A DNA stretch of 64,000 nucleotides from the NCBI GenBank assembly GCA_003993805.1, contig RSEF01000001.1, forward strand, positions 152,932,660-152,996,659. The letters run 5' to 3'. This document shows positions 15,101-27,362 of the stretch, one piece after another. The notes below the pieces were generated by a model. The model worked only from the letters and a program-made list of their open reading frames with translations, had not been told where the DNA came from and ran no database searches. Source of the DNA: Himantopus leucocephalus. Its lineage: Eukaryota; Chordata; Aves; Charadriiformes; Recurvirostridae. Both the position numbers and the translations under genes were made by a program. Position 1 is the first letter of the stretch. The number at the start of each line of letters is the position of its first letter.

Positions 15101-18100
15101 AGCTTATTAAGATGAGCAAACATGCCTTAATGAAGAACACCCATCTTCTAAACGAGAGAAATAAGGTCTTGGTTGTGCTGTTTAGGCAGGGCAGGGCAGG
15201 GCATAGCCCCAGTTTCAGGCTGTCTCATTGCTCGGAGAAGCAAATCCACTACAAAATGAGTTCACTGTGGATTCTTCGCTCCTCTGTCCATTACTTTTAG
15301 TCCTACTTTGCTACCTAGTAGAGCTGTTGTGATGACTGTATCTGATGACTCCCCAGAGGGCACATCATCCTTTGCAGGACAGCAGGAGTCATAGCTACAG
15401 TGACTTCATGTTCAGCTGGGTTTTTCAAATGACAGGATGGCTTTTTTCACTTCCCCTACTGCAGTGTCTAGAAAATCACCGAGTACTTCAGAAGCTCCTA
15501 AGATGTAAACAAACACTGACTCTAAAGAAAGATTTAGAGTACTGTTGTTAGTCAGTGGAAACCACCACGATAATTTCCTATAATGAAAACTCTTCTCATC
15601 ACGTATTTTCTTCCCACCCTAGTACAACTTGAAGAAGTTGTCAATGTAAGTTGGTCAACAATTGTGTCATCCTCAGACAGTGTCATGATTTCAGACACTA
15701 CAGGCTTTTTCCACTGACTTGTCAGTTGTAGAAAACAATCAGTGCCACACTATGGCCTGTGAGTGATGAATGACACTTAATGCTGGGCACTGGGCATGGG
15801 TCCGTGGCTTACATACACAGACACACATCACATTCATAAATTAACTACTTAATTCATTATGTCAATTTTTACAGCTAATTACAAAATACATGCTATGGAG
15901 TACTTCATACTCCAAGGGATTTTGATGTCTAAATTATTAAATATGGAATTGGTAACTAGATTCATCACTTACTGAAAAATTGAAAAATAAAATATAGGAA
16001 AAGAAAAACAATTACTATAAAATACTGTGGCTTCATGCAGAATCAGGTCCGAATTTCTAATAGAAAATCCAGTTTGCCTAGAGGTTTCCTGTTTATCATC
16101 TTTAAAAAATGGCTATCTGACATCATCATTTACTGCACAGAGTACATCTTGCAGTCATTCATACTCCCTCTCTGTTTGTGTCACCTCTCTGACCAAACAA
16201 CCTGAAAATATATAATTATGCATGAAGAGAATTCAAATGGAGAAAATGCTAATATAAAGTGGTACTGAATGACATTAGAAAGCTCACCAACATTACTGAA
16301 CAGATTAAATTAGCATTTTTCCACAACATTAAGACTCTGTCACGGAATGCAGCTCACCGTACGTGCCTTTCTCTATCTTTTATTCAAATTAACCCCGGGC
16401 TTTTCCTTGCTTTGTAGCTTTATCCTAATGGAGAATTATGATGGAGCAGTCAGTTGTTGCCCAGGTAATATCACTCACAGGAGCCCTGAACCCCACCAGA
16501 CAATCAAAATATATATTGAATAAGTAATGTGGTATCTGCCACATGAATGACTGGTTCCGTCATGCACAGAAATGTTTTAATACTTTTTTATTTTCTTTTC
16601 CCCTCATCACTCAAGAGATACCCTCTTGAGCTGTAGATACTTGTGGTTTTCTGGCTACAGCAGTGTTTCATCATGATTTACTACATATAATACATCCGTA
16701 GGCCATGAAAAGAGAACTTTTCAGGTACACATGGGTTGGATTCTGTAACAAGCTGCAGCGGTGCTATGTATTATGTAAGACACAAACCCAAGTTCAGTCT
16801 GTTTTATTGAAACAGAGACATGTCACACTGTGGCACCGCAGTATCTTCCAATTCAAGCATTTTAATATAGTGTCTAAACACAGTTGTTATCACTTGAATA
16901 GAAGTACCATGTTTTTACTCAATATATGTTTTCCTTTAGCCTGTATCAGTAAGATCAATGCCATCTCTTAGTGACTTGTTTCTTCTTGGCTGGCTTTGTT
17001 TTTTTCCTATCGTGACTTACATTTCCTCTTCAGATAGGAAATCCTATGCAGTTTCCCTTATGATTTTGTGCAATATTAGCACCGTTAAAGAAACATAGGT
17101 GCACTGGCAGAGGAACCGACTTACGTCTGTTTCCAGACATTTCATGCAAAACATCATCTTCATCTTCTCTCCCACAAAAACACAGAAGATGGAATATCAC
17201 CGTTTGTCATACATGTTCCCCAGGACACATCTCCTCCACATTTTTTCTCCATCTGTACTGGTAGGGTGTTCTTGCAGAAGGATTATTGTAATATGGTACA
17301 TTTAACGTATCATATCTGAACCACAAATCTTGCGTCTCTGGCATACTAGAATTTCTTTCAAAACGTACAATTCAAGCGCATACTAACATTTCATGGCACT
17401 ATGATGATGCTTTATGGTGGAAAAAAAAATCTAAGCAAAAAGCTCTACATTATAAATTTTCATTGCCACCAGGTGATCTACCCTCTTGGTATTGAGTTTC
17501 CATGAGTAAGCTCAGGTGAGAAGTAGCCTGCATGATCAGCAGCATTTACAAAGCAAACCACAAACTACCTCAGTATCACATATATAACAGTCCTGCAGTG
17601 ATGCATGTGGAGTTTGATAGTCTTCATGCTGAAGTCAATAATTAAAAATACGTTTACTTCAGCGGGAGGCTTTAGAGAAACAAAATGAAAAAAGGAAGGA
17701 TAGTGATCAAGACCATTGTAATCACAGGGGAAGTTGTGCAGTAACATAATGTGATGTAAGAAACTAGGGCTTAAGGAGAGAGAGTTGCATAGGAGGAGAA
17801 GATCAAGCAGGCATATGGAAGAAAAGCTCTCTGAAGTGAATTAATAGAAGACTTTATTTTATAAAAGCTTAAAGTAGAGGCAAGTATGATCAGAAGCTGG
17901 GGAAAAAAAAGATGACGATGATGGTCAGCAATTTAGACAAGCTGAAAGCAAGACAAAGCATAAGATTTGGAGATGAAATCATTGATTGCTGATACAGGTG
18001 GGAAAAAACCGCCAAGAGAAGTTTCCTGTATCACCCAATTTCTAAGCAGAATCCTTCTGACTGTCTTAAGTGTGACAAAGTGTTGAATGAAGCTGAATGA

Positions 18101-20405
18101 AGTTTCTGGGTTATTTGTACAATTTTTAGATATAACTGCACCTCCTGAATATAGCCAAATCAGAAAGAAACTGACAAAAAATTTCCACAAATAAGATACA
18201 AAAAAAGATAATTTGGAAGAGCTTTTGGAACAATGCCTTCTGCTGAAAGACATGAAACAGAGCGTGGAAAAACATTGAGGAGATAATGCTTCTGCTGGTT
18301 TCCAATAGTCTGTTTCAGAGCAGTAAAGATGTTTTGCCACTCCACCTCGTCACTCAGTCGTGTGAGACTGAGAATGAGGAATTCGACCAACTGGAAGCAC
18401 AACAAAGGACCAGCAGCAACTTTACTGACAACAACAAAAATGAGATTAAAGGAGCTGAACAATTGCATTGAGTGCCTCCTTCAGAATTGTAACAGGGGCA
18501 GAAGAGCTGCTGGGGAGACAAAAGAAAAACAGAAGGTTTCTGTTCCGGACTAGCAAGGACAGAGAAATCAAGAATGCACTCAGAGTAGTCTCCTATTAGA
18601 AACAACCACAACAAGTCTACTGTGCATGGTTTCATCAAGAGGAAGCATCAACATTGACCAATACATAGCATTTCCTTTAAGATGGGAGAATAAAAGTATC
18701 TTTGTGCTAGGGAGAGAAGCATTAATAACTACAGTGAGAATGGCATATATTGACATCTGCCTTGCAACGTCCTTTGGAGAGTTGAAAAGATGAAGCATCT
18801 CCAGGAAGCTGAAAGTTGGGAGTAGGAAGTGGCAAGATTAACTAAGAGTTACGCAGATACAGCTAGAGGAAGCCATGCAAGTGAAGGCTATATGACTGCC
18901 CCACTCAGAGATAATGCATAAGACATAATTCAGTAACTATAAAGCAGAAGCATGTACACTGCTTTAGATTTAAAATAAATAATGGTGGAGTTGCCTTTAT
19001 TGGCGCTGAAAATTCTGTGAGCTTACAGTTCCTTTCGCACGACATTTCTGCATTTTCCTGGAGCTCTGAGCTGGATTCTGCACTGTGTCTGCAAACCCTA
19101 TCAATAATTCTTGAAAGGTGCAACAAGAACGAGACTAAAATATCTACAACAATCACCTCCATTTTCACTGCAGGTAATATTTTGAGAAAACAAAAGTGAG
19201 ATAAAGTTGAGCACAGGAGTGATTAGATTGTTTAGAGAAAGTGCATTTGCCTCACTTGTATTTTCTTGATGTTGCCCAAAAGGGAAAGAAGGCGGCTGAG
19301 TCAATGAGCAATTCTGTTTCTAGAACAAACTATTTCAAGTCAGTTAATATCCTTGACAATACTGGAGTGGTAAATTATTAGTGAATGATATTTTGAAATA
19401 TTACCTTGAAGCTTTAAGCATATGCCCCAATAATCTCCGATGAAATCATTCAGCTATCAAGGTGTTATTGATCCTGAGTAAGGATACTAAAGTTTAATCA
19501 GAATACCTAAATTATACTTTACTTTCAAATTATACTGCTCTTACAAAACACATGTTGTAGTTAAAAGCAAAACCATACCTGTGTTATAATTTCTTTAATG
19601 TTAGTGGTAATTTTGGCAGTGCTACAACACGTTACTAAAAGGATTTGGTTAAATGTAATGTACAGCACAACTAATAAAGAAAATTCACCAGTACAGGTGC
19701 TCCTAAAATATATCCAGCAAGGCAAATAAGAGATTTTAATTTGCTTTTAACTGTCCTTTGTAGATAATCCAGTATATTGTGCATGTACTCTTCTACTGAA
19801 AATTTACTTTTATTTGAGCTTGTCTCTTATTCTTTTGTTGAAATCTGAAGCTTTATTCTGTCATTCACATTCAATCAGTCTACTCACACTGACTTTATGA
19901 AGAGAAAAGCACCATTCAAGCAATTTGGACACTGAGTACATCATTTTAAAGAGAGAGATCAGACTTCCTGAATTAACGTTTCTCCTTTCATCTTCATACA
20001 AGAGTGCTATTGTCATAGATACAGGGTATTCAAGGACAGAGACATCCCTAATCTAATATTGTATTGGGACTATTTGGTATTATTTATTAATTGAATCATT
20101 TAGTTATGTAAAAGGAATAATGCACACATAGGCCATCCGTTTGATCCACCGACCTTGTACACATTACATGAGAGACTTCTCCAAGGCTGAATTTTCAGGG
20201 TCCATGTATTACCAGAATAAGAGAAGGGAAAGAAGCTAGAGGCATTTGAAAGGCATGACAGCTCAGAGAAAAAAATCTGCAGACCATCTATATGACACAG
20301 CTAGAATAAGTCCAGGAGTGCTTATCCAGCTGCAGCCTAAGGGATCTGCCATGGAGCCAGCTGCTGCTGCTATTTGACATCTGGGATCTGTAACTGGCAT
20401 TGAAA

Positions 20406-20428
20406 AGAAAAAAAAAAGGGGGGGGGGA
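20406..20428. repeat. A-run followed by G-run low-complexity tract
   Basis: A purine-only tract, an A-rich run directly followed by nine or more G residues, is visible after the TTGAAAAG context. No function is suggested. G-run length is likely unreliable in the assembly. Confidence 0.6.
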
Positions 20429-22190
20429 GAACTGAAGACTTACGTGAAGTTAACAACAGCAACAATCCTCTCTCTCTCCCCCAACTCCACAGGTATCACT
20501 AAAGAAAGAAATTTTGTTGCAGGCAAAAATGAAGATGGAGCCCCTGTGCACTGCACGGACACAATGAACAAATGAAAGGTGACATAAGCCCTGGAAAATG
20601 AGTGTAACACAAGAAAACTATTACAGAAACACACTAATATTGCTAAAAGCAGCACTGTATGCTCATATCTGACCAGCAGTTTTGTTACTTACTGCTCCAC
20701 TTACAAAAATTACCATGGCTAATTCATGCCGTGGGGATGAGAGCGCCTGGTTTTTAAGGCTGAGTGAGTGGTCTCAAGCATTATGCCAGGAGAATCCGAT
20801 TCTCCACTCACAGAAAACCTTGGCCTGATTTCCCCCATCCTCTCACCAGTGTTTACTGGGCACAGAGAGAAGTGCAAGCAGGGAAGTTGCTTGCCTGAGA
20901 ACACACAGTGTGTTATCAGCAGAGCTAGGGAAGATGAAACCAGCCTGCCAAGGGAATGCCCCTTGCACAAATGCCTCCTACCACACCAGAGACCAGGTGG
21001 TCGGCTTTTAGGTAGTAATGCAAACTCGTGTTTTATGGGTTTCAGTGTTTTGCACTTCCACATTACTGCACAGAGCTGCTGACAGGTTCCCTTTCTATGG
21101 CTTGTGCACTTCATCAAAGGTTACTCTATATGTCTAGATAGCTTCTCATCCTCATATGACCCCCTCTCCCTCTCATGACTGCGAGCATTTGAGATATGGG
21201 TGAGTCAGGTACGCCTGACACAAACTCCCAAAAGCTTTACTAAGTGTAATTTTATAGAAGCAAATTGCCTGCTTCTCTGAGCTGGATCAGCAATGTTTCC
21301 CCCTGTCAACCCGCAATGCTAGTGAAGCTTTGAACTGCCACAGTCACCCTCTGAGAGAGAGACCTCGCTGGGAAAGATCATGGGCGGAAAAAAGACTTCT
21401 GTGCCCCTGCACGTGTTTCTGTGGCAGTGTCTATATTTACATTTTTGGGGAACTAACTTTGGGCCAGTATTTGTCACTCCTATTCATAGTGAAGAGTATC
21501 TCGCTGCACGAATAGTCCCGGGGGTCTCGACTGAGGCAATCCTGGATCATGCTGAAGTGCTCTTTCCACTGTGAGCGATTTATTTTTCTGTCTGGCTTAA
21601 AGATGGCTTCAGCTGAACTATTCACAGATGATGGCAGTGTCCATGGTGGTGGCAGACTGCGACCTTTACGCAGCAGCAAACATTTCTGCAAAGGGTCTTC
21701 CACTCGTGGAAGGGGCAGATGGCACTGCAGTAAGCTTGGAGCATCTGCATGAAACAGGGAGTGACAGAGGTGAGGCATGTCTGTGTTACACTGATGCTGC
21801 TCATAAGCACCTCGCAGTAAGTACAGGCACACACAGCACTGTGCAAATCTCTCTAGGACAGACAAAACTTACATTTCAGGGAATGAAGACTTGGCCTTTG
21901 CACTTGGCATCAGACAGCCAGGGTTAGGCTGGCCTAGCAATTACATTTCTGGAAGTTCCGGAAGAGACAGCGGTATATATAGACATTGATACTGGGTGCA
22001 CATACTAGAAATGTGTTTCCAAATGCGGCTTTGATGCTAGAGTCATGGCCATCACCCCAGCAGAGTTTTACAGAGGCCAGAGCTTCTTCCTGAGGCAGTA
22101 AGGAAAATCCCACTGCACGAAGCAAATGAAGCAAAGCACACACTATATTGACACATAAGGTATGACTAGACATATTCGTAGATAACAGGT

Positions 22191-22665
22191 TGTCATGGTT
22201 TAGCCCCAGCCAGCAATTAGAACCAGGCAGCCGCTCGCTCATGCTCCTCCCTTTTCCTCCCCCAAGAAGGGTGGGGGAGGAGAGGAAAAAAAAAAAGAGG
22301 GGAAAGGGAGAAAAAAAACCTCATGGGCTGAGATAAAGACAGTTTAATAGAAATAATAACAGAAAAGGAAAAATAAGAACAGGTCACTCTCACCACCTGG
22401 TGAATTGGCACCATCCAGAGCAGTGATTGCAGATTCCCACCCCCCCGGCTAAACCCCATTTATATACTGAGCATGACATCCATGGTATGGAATATTTCAT
22501 TGGCCATTCCATCATTCTGTCTATGCTTCTATGGGAAGCTGAAGAAAGTCCTTGAATAGTGTAAATATCACTTAGCAACAACTAAAAACAATAGGTATTA
22601 TTGACATTCCTTTCACAGAAATCACTAGAAAGAAAATTAACTCTTTCCCAGCTAAACCCAGGACA
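22191..22665 (-). mobile_element. Solo LTR of an avian endogenous retrovirus (475 bp), antisense in the DHRSX intron
   Basis: The element begins TGTCATGGTTTAGCC and ends GCTAAACCCAGGACA on the + strand. Its ends therefore form an imperfect 15-bp inverted repeat with TG...CA termini, the standard LTR boundary. Read on the minus strand it starts TGTCCTGGGTTTAGCTGGG, a form I recognise from avian LTRs. It has a TATA box (TATATAAAT, 22458-22466) about 200 bases in, and an ATTAAA poly(A) signal (22343-22348). The bases flanking it are CAGGT (22186-22190) and CTGGT (22666-22670), a 5-bp target-site duplication with one mismatch. No internal retroviral region (primer site, gag, pol) is attached, so it is a solo LTR. 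The exact family name is not certain. Confidence 0.85.
22256..22280. repeat. Inverted repeat inside the solo LTR
   Basis: Perfect 8-bp arms CCTCCCCC (22256-22263) and GGGGGAGG (22273-22280) around a 9-base loop, in the part of the LTR downstream of its poly(A) signal. An A-run and purine tract (22281-22318) follows. Confidence 0.75.
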
Positions 22666-22670
22666 CTGGT

Positions 22671-24342
22671 AGACGAACAGATCAACCACAAAAGTAACAA
22701 CTCCTGAAATTTTTGCTCTTTCTCTACAGTTTACCTACAAGCACTTCTCCAAAAACCTATATAGAAAAGTACCTCTTTGATGCATAGCTACTATTTGGCA
22801 CGACTAGAAGACAGTTTGACAGCCCAAAGATTTTACTGTCTCTCTATCTTAAACAAAAACACACATGCAGAGGAACTGCAAAGGGGAGAAAATGAGTTGT
22901 TCACGCCCAGCCTTGAGACAAATATCAGACCTAAAACTTCAGAGCTGCAATGCAGTTTTTAACTCCCAGACCATGTACCCTAGCACGTTTATGCCAACCA
23001 ACACCACAGAGAAAAGGCTCATTTCGGAAGTCCTATGGGGAGCCAAAAGTGTTCACCAGAAACACAGAGAAGTATAAAATGCAGTGTGTAATTCCAACAC
23101 ATTCAGGAAAAAAAATCCCAGAACCCACTGATGTGTTCCTGTTACAGAGATTTAAAACTGGCAAAGCTATAGAAAAATTCTGATGGGTCCTTATCTAAAC
23201 CGTTTATTCCATAAATAGCACCACTGAGTTCATGCCCTTTACTGTTTCTTTCAATGATCCAAGTTTCTTCCAGCTCCGAAGTAAAATAGAAACTAAAAAA
23301 AGAAAAAAATATCTTAACATTACAAATGTTAAGCCTGACCTTCTGTGCCTGTGATGAATAATGCTCACACTCTGGAGGACCCAACAGTGTTACCACCACA
23401 GAAACCTGCTTGTGAATGACAGCTGTCTTGAGTTTGGGCTTGAATCCTGGCTGACACATCTGAGTCCCTACAAATTTCCCCTACGCCCAAAGGATAAAGG
23501 ACTGGATGAGGGCTGGCATGTAACGCACAGAAACTGTAGACTAGAAAACCTCTTTGGGCTTGGGGGTGGGAAAAAGTTTGCCTGGCTGGTTTTGGGTTGG
23601 GGCGGGGGCACTGGTAAACGTAACCTTGAACCAGATTGTGGCTTTTCCCTTGTAGGTCCTGAAATATTCCAGCCCAATGGGCTAAAGGGATCAACACACT
23701 GGATCAATGCCTTAAAAAGCATAAGGAAGGGGAGCTAAGCAGATTTCTTTCTGTTAGAGTTACCCATGGCTAATGGCTTTGCTGGACTGAGGCCAGTTAC
23801 CATAACAGACACATCTCTTGAGTTTGTCTAGAAGTGGTAGGTGTATTATTTGTTAAATTACTCTCTCCCTTATCTCATGTTAAAAAAAAAAAAAAATAAT
23901 ATAAATGTTCTTTCTTTTACTACAAACAGACACAAATCACTGTGCAGCAGTTTGAAATGCTTCAATATATATATCTTCCTGGAAGCCTTTAAACTGTTGT
24001 TTCGCTAATTCCAACAAACACTTGTATTCCCTATAAAGGAATGCATTATGCATGGCAGCAAAGGAACAGAAAGAAGAGGGGTGATCTCAGTTAACCACAG
24101 CTGCCTAGATGTTAGCTGCCTAGCTCCAGCTAGTCATTTATGCTGCCATTCTTAAAACAGGTGTCTGAAGTGGAGAAAATTGCCTTTTAGATGTGCCAGT
24201 CTCTCTCCTGTCATTACTGAAGGTGTTCAGGTGAAGAACTTGGAGGACCCAACCAATTCTCAAATGGCTGAGGTTGGCCGGGTGAGTCACACAACACCAG
24301 GGAGCACCAGACAGGAGCAGAAGAGCCCGAGTTCAAGCCCCT
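22671..24342. other. Intronic stretch without recognisable gene
   Basis: Unique-looking sequence between the solo LTR and the next LTR start. Frames of up to 125 codons at 23361-23738 overlap on opposite strands and resemble nothing I know. A 14-A run lies near 23882-23895. A tRNA B-box-like GTTCAAGCC at 24331 has no tRNA fold around it. Confidence 0.55.
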
Positions 24343-24383
24343 TGTCCTGGTTTGAGGTAAAACAGGACCAATTTTCTGTTCAG
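24343..24383 (+). mobile_element. Start of a probable avian LTR, cut by an assembly gap
   Basis: The 41 bases before the gap begin TGTCCTGGTTTGAGGTAA, the TG-start and TCCTGGTTT opening seen in avian endogenous retrovirus LTRs and similar to the minus-strand start of the LTR at 22665. The remainder would lie inside the 1000-N gap. Whether this is a solo LTR or the edge of a longer provirus cannot be told. Confidence 0.55.
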
Positions 24384-25383
24384 NNNNNNNNNNNNNNNNN
24401 NNNNNNNNNNNNNNNNNNNNNNNNNNNNNNNNNNNNNNNNNNNNNNNNNNNNNNNNNNNNNNNNNNNNNNNNNNNNNNNNNNNNNNNNNNNNNNNNNNNN
24501 NNNNNNNNNNNNNNNNNNNNNNNNNNNNNNNNNNNNNNNNNNNNNNNNNNNNNNNNNNNNNNNNNNNNNNNNNNNNNNNNNNNNNNNNNNNNNNNNNNNN
24601 NNNNNNNNNNNNNNNNNNNNNNNNNNNNNNNNNNNNNNNNNNNNNNNNNNNNNNNNNNNNNNNNNNNNNNNNNNNNNNNNNNNNNNNNNNNNNNNNNNNN
24701 NNNNNNNNNNNNNNNNNNNNNNNNNNNNNNNNNNNNNNNNNNNNNNNNNNNNNNNNNNNNNNNNNNNNNNNNNNNNNNNNNNNNNNNNNNNNNNNNNNNN
24801 NNNNNNNNNNNNNNNNNNNNNNNNNNNNNNNNNNNNNNNNNNNNNNNNNNNNNNNNNNNNNNNNNNNNNNNNNNNNNNNNNNNNNNNNNNNNNNNNNNNN
24901 NNNNNNNNNNNNNNNNNNNNNNNNNNNNNNNNNNNNNNNNNNNNNNNNNNNNNNNNNNNNNNNNNNNNNNNNNNNNNNNNNNNNNNNNNNNNNNNNNNNN
25001 NNNNNNNNNNNNNNNNNNNNNNNNNNNNNNNNNNNNNNNNNNNNNNNNNNNNNNNNNNNNNNNNNNNNNNNNNNNNNNNNNNNNNNNNNNNNNNNNNNNN
25101 NNNNNNNNNNNNNNNNNNNNNNNNNNNNNNNNNNNNNNNNNNNNNNNNNNNNNNNNNNNNNNNNNNNNNNNNNNNNNNNNNNNNNNNNNNNNNNNNNNNN
25201 NNNNNNNNNNNNNNNNNNNNNNNNNNNNNNNNNNNNNNNNNNNNNNNNNNNNNNNNNNNNNNNNNNNNNNNNNNNNNNNNNNNNNNNNNNNNNNNNNNNN
25301 NNNNNNNNNNNNNNNNNNNNNNNNNNNNNNNNNNNNNNNNNNNNNNNNNNNNNNNNNNNNNNNNNNNNNNNNNNNNNNNNNNN
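24384..25383. other. Assembly gap of exactly 1000 N
   Basis: One thousand N bases directly after a probable LTR start. A repeat that could not be assembled is the obvious explanation. The round number suggests an estimate or placeholder, so the true size, and whether internal retroviral sequence is present, are unknown. Open frames spanning it are meaningless. Confidence 0.97.
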
Positions 25384-25959
25384 GTGGACTCCAAATTTTT
25401 GGAGTCATCCTGATCCTGCAGAGAGTTATGCATGCACACAGCTTTAAGTTGTTTAATTAATCTACTGGATGTGAGTAGCACTGTTTTCCATAAGATAAAG
25501 AAGGGTGAAGAAGTAGTAGTAGAGTACTAAACTAAGGTAAATAAGCACTTTTAAAATGTTTGTAGATAGTATCTCACAGTACAGTCATCTTCTTAAAAAA
25601 TAAAAAAAAATCCAGTAGTTACCTAGACCCGAGTTTTTTTGATGTCCTGACTGATATTTTGCTGAGAAAACAACCCATTGGATAGCTGAGTTATCGTCTT
25701 ATTTCATTAGGTGGTNGCTGTCTTTGTGTGGTAGCCGATAGTAAAAACTGGCTATTTTGCGGTTGTTGAAGGAGTGTATGGTTGTGTTACCGCTCTTTGC
25801 AGCCTGTTGGCATCAGTAGTTTTCCCTTCAGCTTAAACACCTTTGATCAAGGGCTTGGCATGGAACCATGCTCTGTGTTTGGAAATATCTCAGCAGGGCA
25901 TGTTTCTTTTTCAGCGGTTCACTTTTGGGGGAATGTGCCTGTGGTCACGCAGGGAATGC
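25384..25959. other. Intronic stretch without recognisable gene, with one single-N junction
   Basis: After the gap comes a small perfect hairpin (GACTCCAA 25387-25394, TTGGAGTC 25399-25406), then AT-rich sequence. A single N at 25716 marks another contig junction; unlike the others I see no long duplication around it. Confidence 0.55.
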
Positions 25960-26204
25960 GTTTCCCTCGCAGATACTGAGGGGGCTCTGCCCCGGCGGCA
26001 GACAGAGATGTCGCACTTTGGGTAATGTTGCCTTACTGTGTGGTTGTGTGACATGGCTCCAACTTGTTTGTAAAGGAGACCNGTTTCCCTCGCAGATACT
26101 GAGGGGGCTCTGCCCCAGCGGCAGACGGAGATGTTGCACTTTGGGTAATGTTGCCTTACCGTGTGGTTGTGTGACATGGCTCCAACTTGTTTGTAAAGGA
26201 GACC
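25960..26204. repeat. 122-bp tandem copy pair split by one N (probable assembly artefact)
   Basis: Positions 25960-26081 and 26083-26204 are each 122 bases and begin GTTTCCCTCGCAGATACTGA. They differ by only about four substitutions (for example CCCCGGCGG against CCCCAGCGG, GATGTCGCAC against GATGTTGCAC). The only base between them is an N at 26082. Exact end-to-end fit at an N is the signature of two overlapping contig ends, or two haplotypes, that were not merged. The apparent 155-codon frame here exists only because of the duplication. Confidence 0.85.
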
Positions 26205-27339
26205 AAATGCCAGATACATCAGATGGTAAATTAATTATTTCTATTAAATTGTGTTGTATTTATTGCACAGTGAGAAAACAGAGGAGTTGTTTCTTTTTAA
26301 AATATCAGAACCTTGTCACAAAAAGCTTCAAATGACTAAGATTTATATTTTTTTTAATTAGGCACTGAGTAACCTGTGTAATACTGTCTCATTCATCAAG
26401 TGAGTTCTTAAGGAAAAATACATCCCGTCAGGTGCAGCAGACAAAGCTATGAGCAGCATTGGTTCTGTTAATGACTCTGAGAATGACTGCAAGGATTGTA
26501 AAATGACACATTATTATCTAGCAGGCACTGATCATAATTATATCACTGATAAAGACAAAACATATCAAATGTTGTGTTTTAAATCTGCCCTTCAATGAAA
26601 GAATAAAAATGCCACTGAAATAATTCCAGTGATAGCTGTGTGATCCTTCTGAATGCAAAATGGAAATGTTTTGCATATCCTCACGGTGAAAGGAGTTATC
26701 ACTCTAAGCTATTCACTTATTAATTTTAATTTAATACTCATGGTATATCAGACATTATAGATCTTTCACAATTTTGCTTTATGACACTGCAGAAGTCTGA
26801 TAACTATGCTCTGTGTAAAATGTAATTCACTGCTTTACCTGCCTGCTTGGGTTGAACTGTGAGGATCTTAATTTGCTGTCGTGGTTTCCATGATCCTTTG
26901 CTCATGTTATATTGTTGTTACACTGAACACATTGCACATACAGCATAGCCTTCCTCCTCATAAGGCAGAGTACAGACCCTTTCATCCTTGAAAAAAGAAT
27001 AATTAAACTTGGATTTTAATATTTGTGTTTGCTTTTGGGTTTATTAGCTCTAACTGTGAAAACTAAATCAATTACTTGGTATGCGCCATCTGAGTAGCTC
27101 TTGAAAAAATGGACCAGAGTTTTCCATATATCTGTTCTGTGGCTTTAAGCCATCTCAAAATATCACTGTTTTAGAAATGGACTGTACTCGGCCAGTTGGA
27201 TAGGTGACATTTTTATCATTGCCAGCTTGAGGTATGCGTAAGGACCACAAATGTGATGGAAAACCGGGGAAGCTGATTGTCACTGGTAAGGTCCTACGGT
27301 GTAATGTAATTCTTCTATTGTACCTGCCTGGCTTGAATT
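26205..27339. other. Distal part of the DHRSX last intron
   Basis: AT-rich intronic sequence leading to the terminal-exon acceptor. I see no repeats or coding segments that can be named. The frame from the ATG at 27234 is intronic and merges with the exon only by chance. Confidence 0.6.
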
Positions 27340-27362
27340 TGGTTTTTTTTTTGTTTCTGCAG
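27340..27362 (+). promoter_or_regulatory. DHRSX: 3' splice acceptor of the DHRSX terminal exon
   Basis: A nearly pure T run interrupted by G leads into TTTCTGCAG, immediately before the first codon of the recognised DHRSX C-terminal segment. Its position fixes the exon boundary and phase 0. The open frame does continue upstream of the acceptor to an ATG at 27234, but that peptide (MRKDHKCDGKPGK...) has no SDR similarity and is intronic read-through. Confidence 0.88.

Larger units (their letters stand above)
6325..22190. other. Intronic stretch without recognisable gene
   Basis: About 16 kb of AT-rich sequence. I see no SDR exon, RNA gene or intact transposon. Low-complexity patches include an A-run at 9029-9041, a near-palindromic TG/CA stretch at 12089-12127, a purine/G run at 20406-20428 and TC-rich sequence near 20467-20480. 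Open frames of 60-140 codons occur on both strands at random-looking positions. Confidence 0.6.
1..27362 (+). other. DHRSX: Last intron of DHRSX (5' part outside the window)
   Basis: I infer that the whole region upstream of the terminal exon belongs to the final DHRSX intron. Scanning for the segment that precedes TPEEGA in this family (the NTDLY / LLGW.. region) found no convincing exon in these 27 kb. DHRSX introns are very long in human, so an intron above 27 kb is plausible. The penultimate exon could also be hidden in one of the two N gaps (6225-6324, 24384-25383). I see no other gene on either strand here. Confidence 0.65.

Noticed and set aside
15180..15202. GGCAGGGCAGGGCAGGGCAT repeat
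   Set aside because: Too short for a minisatellite, and the surrounding sequence shows no promoter or gene.
24265..24341. tRNA-like A-box (TGGCTGAGG) and B-box (GTTCAAGCC)
   Set aside because: No cloverleaf or acceptor-stem pairing could be found, and the spacing suits neither a tRNA nor a SINE I recognise.
24180..25481. Frames of 342-426 codons
   Set aside because: They run through 1000 N bases and contain almost no real sequence.
25868..26335. 155-codon + frame with an internal duplicated peptide
   Set aside because: The peptide duplication comes from the N-joined assembly copies at 26082.
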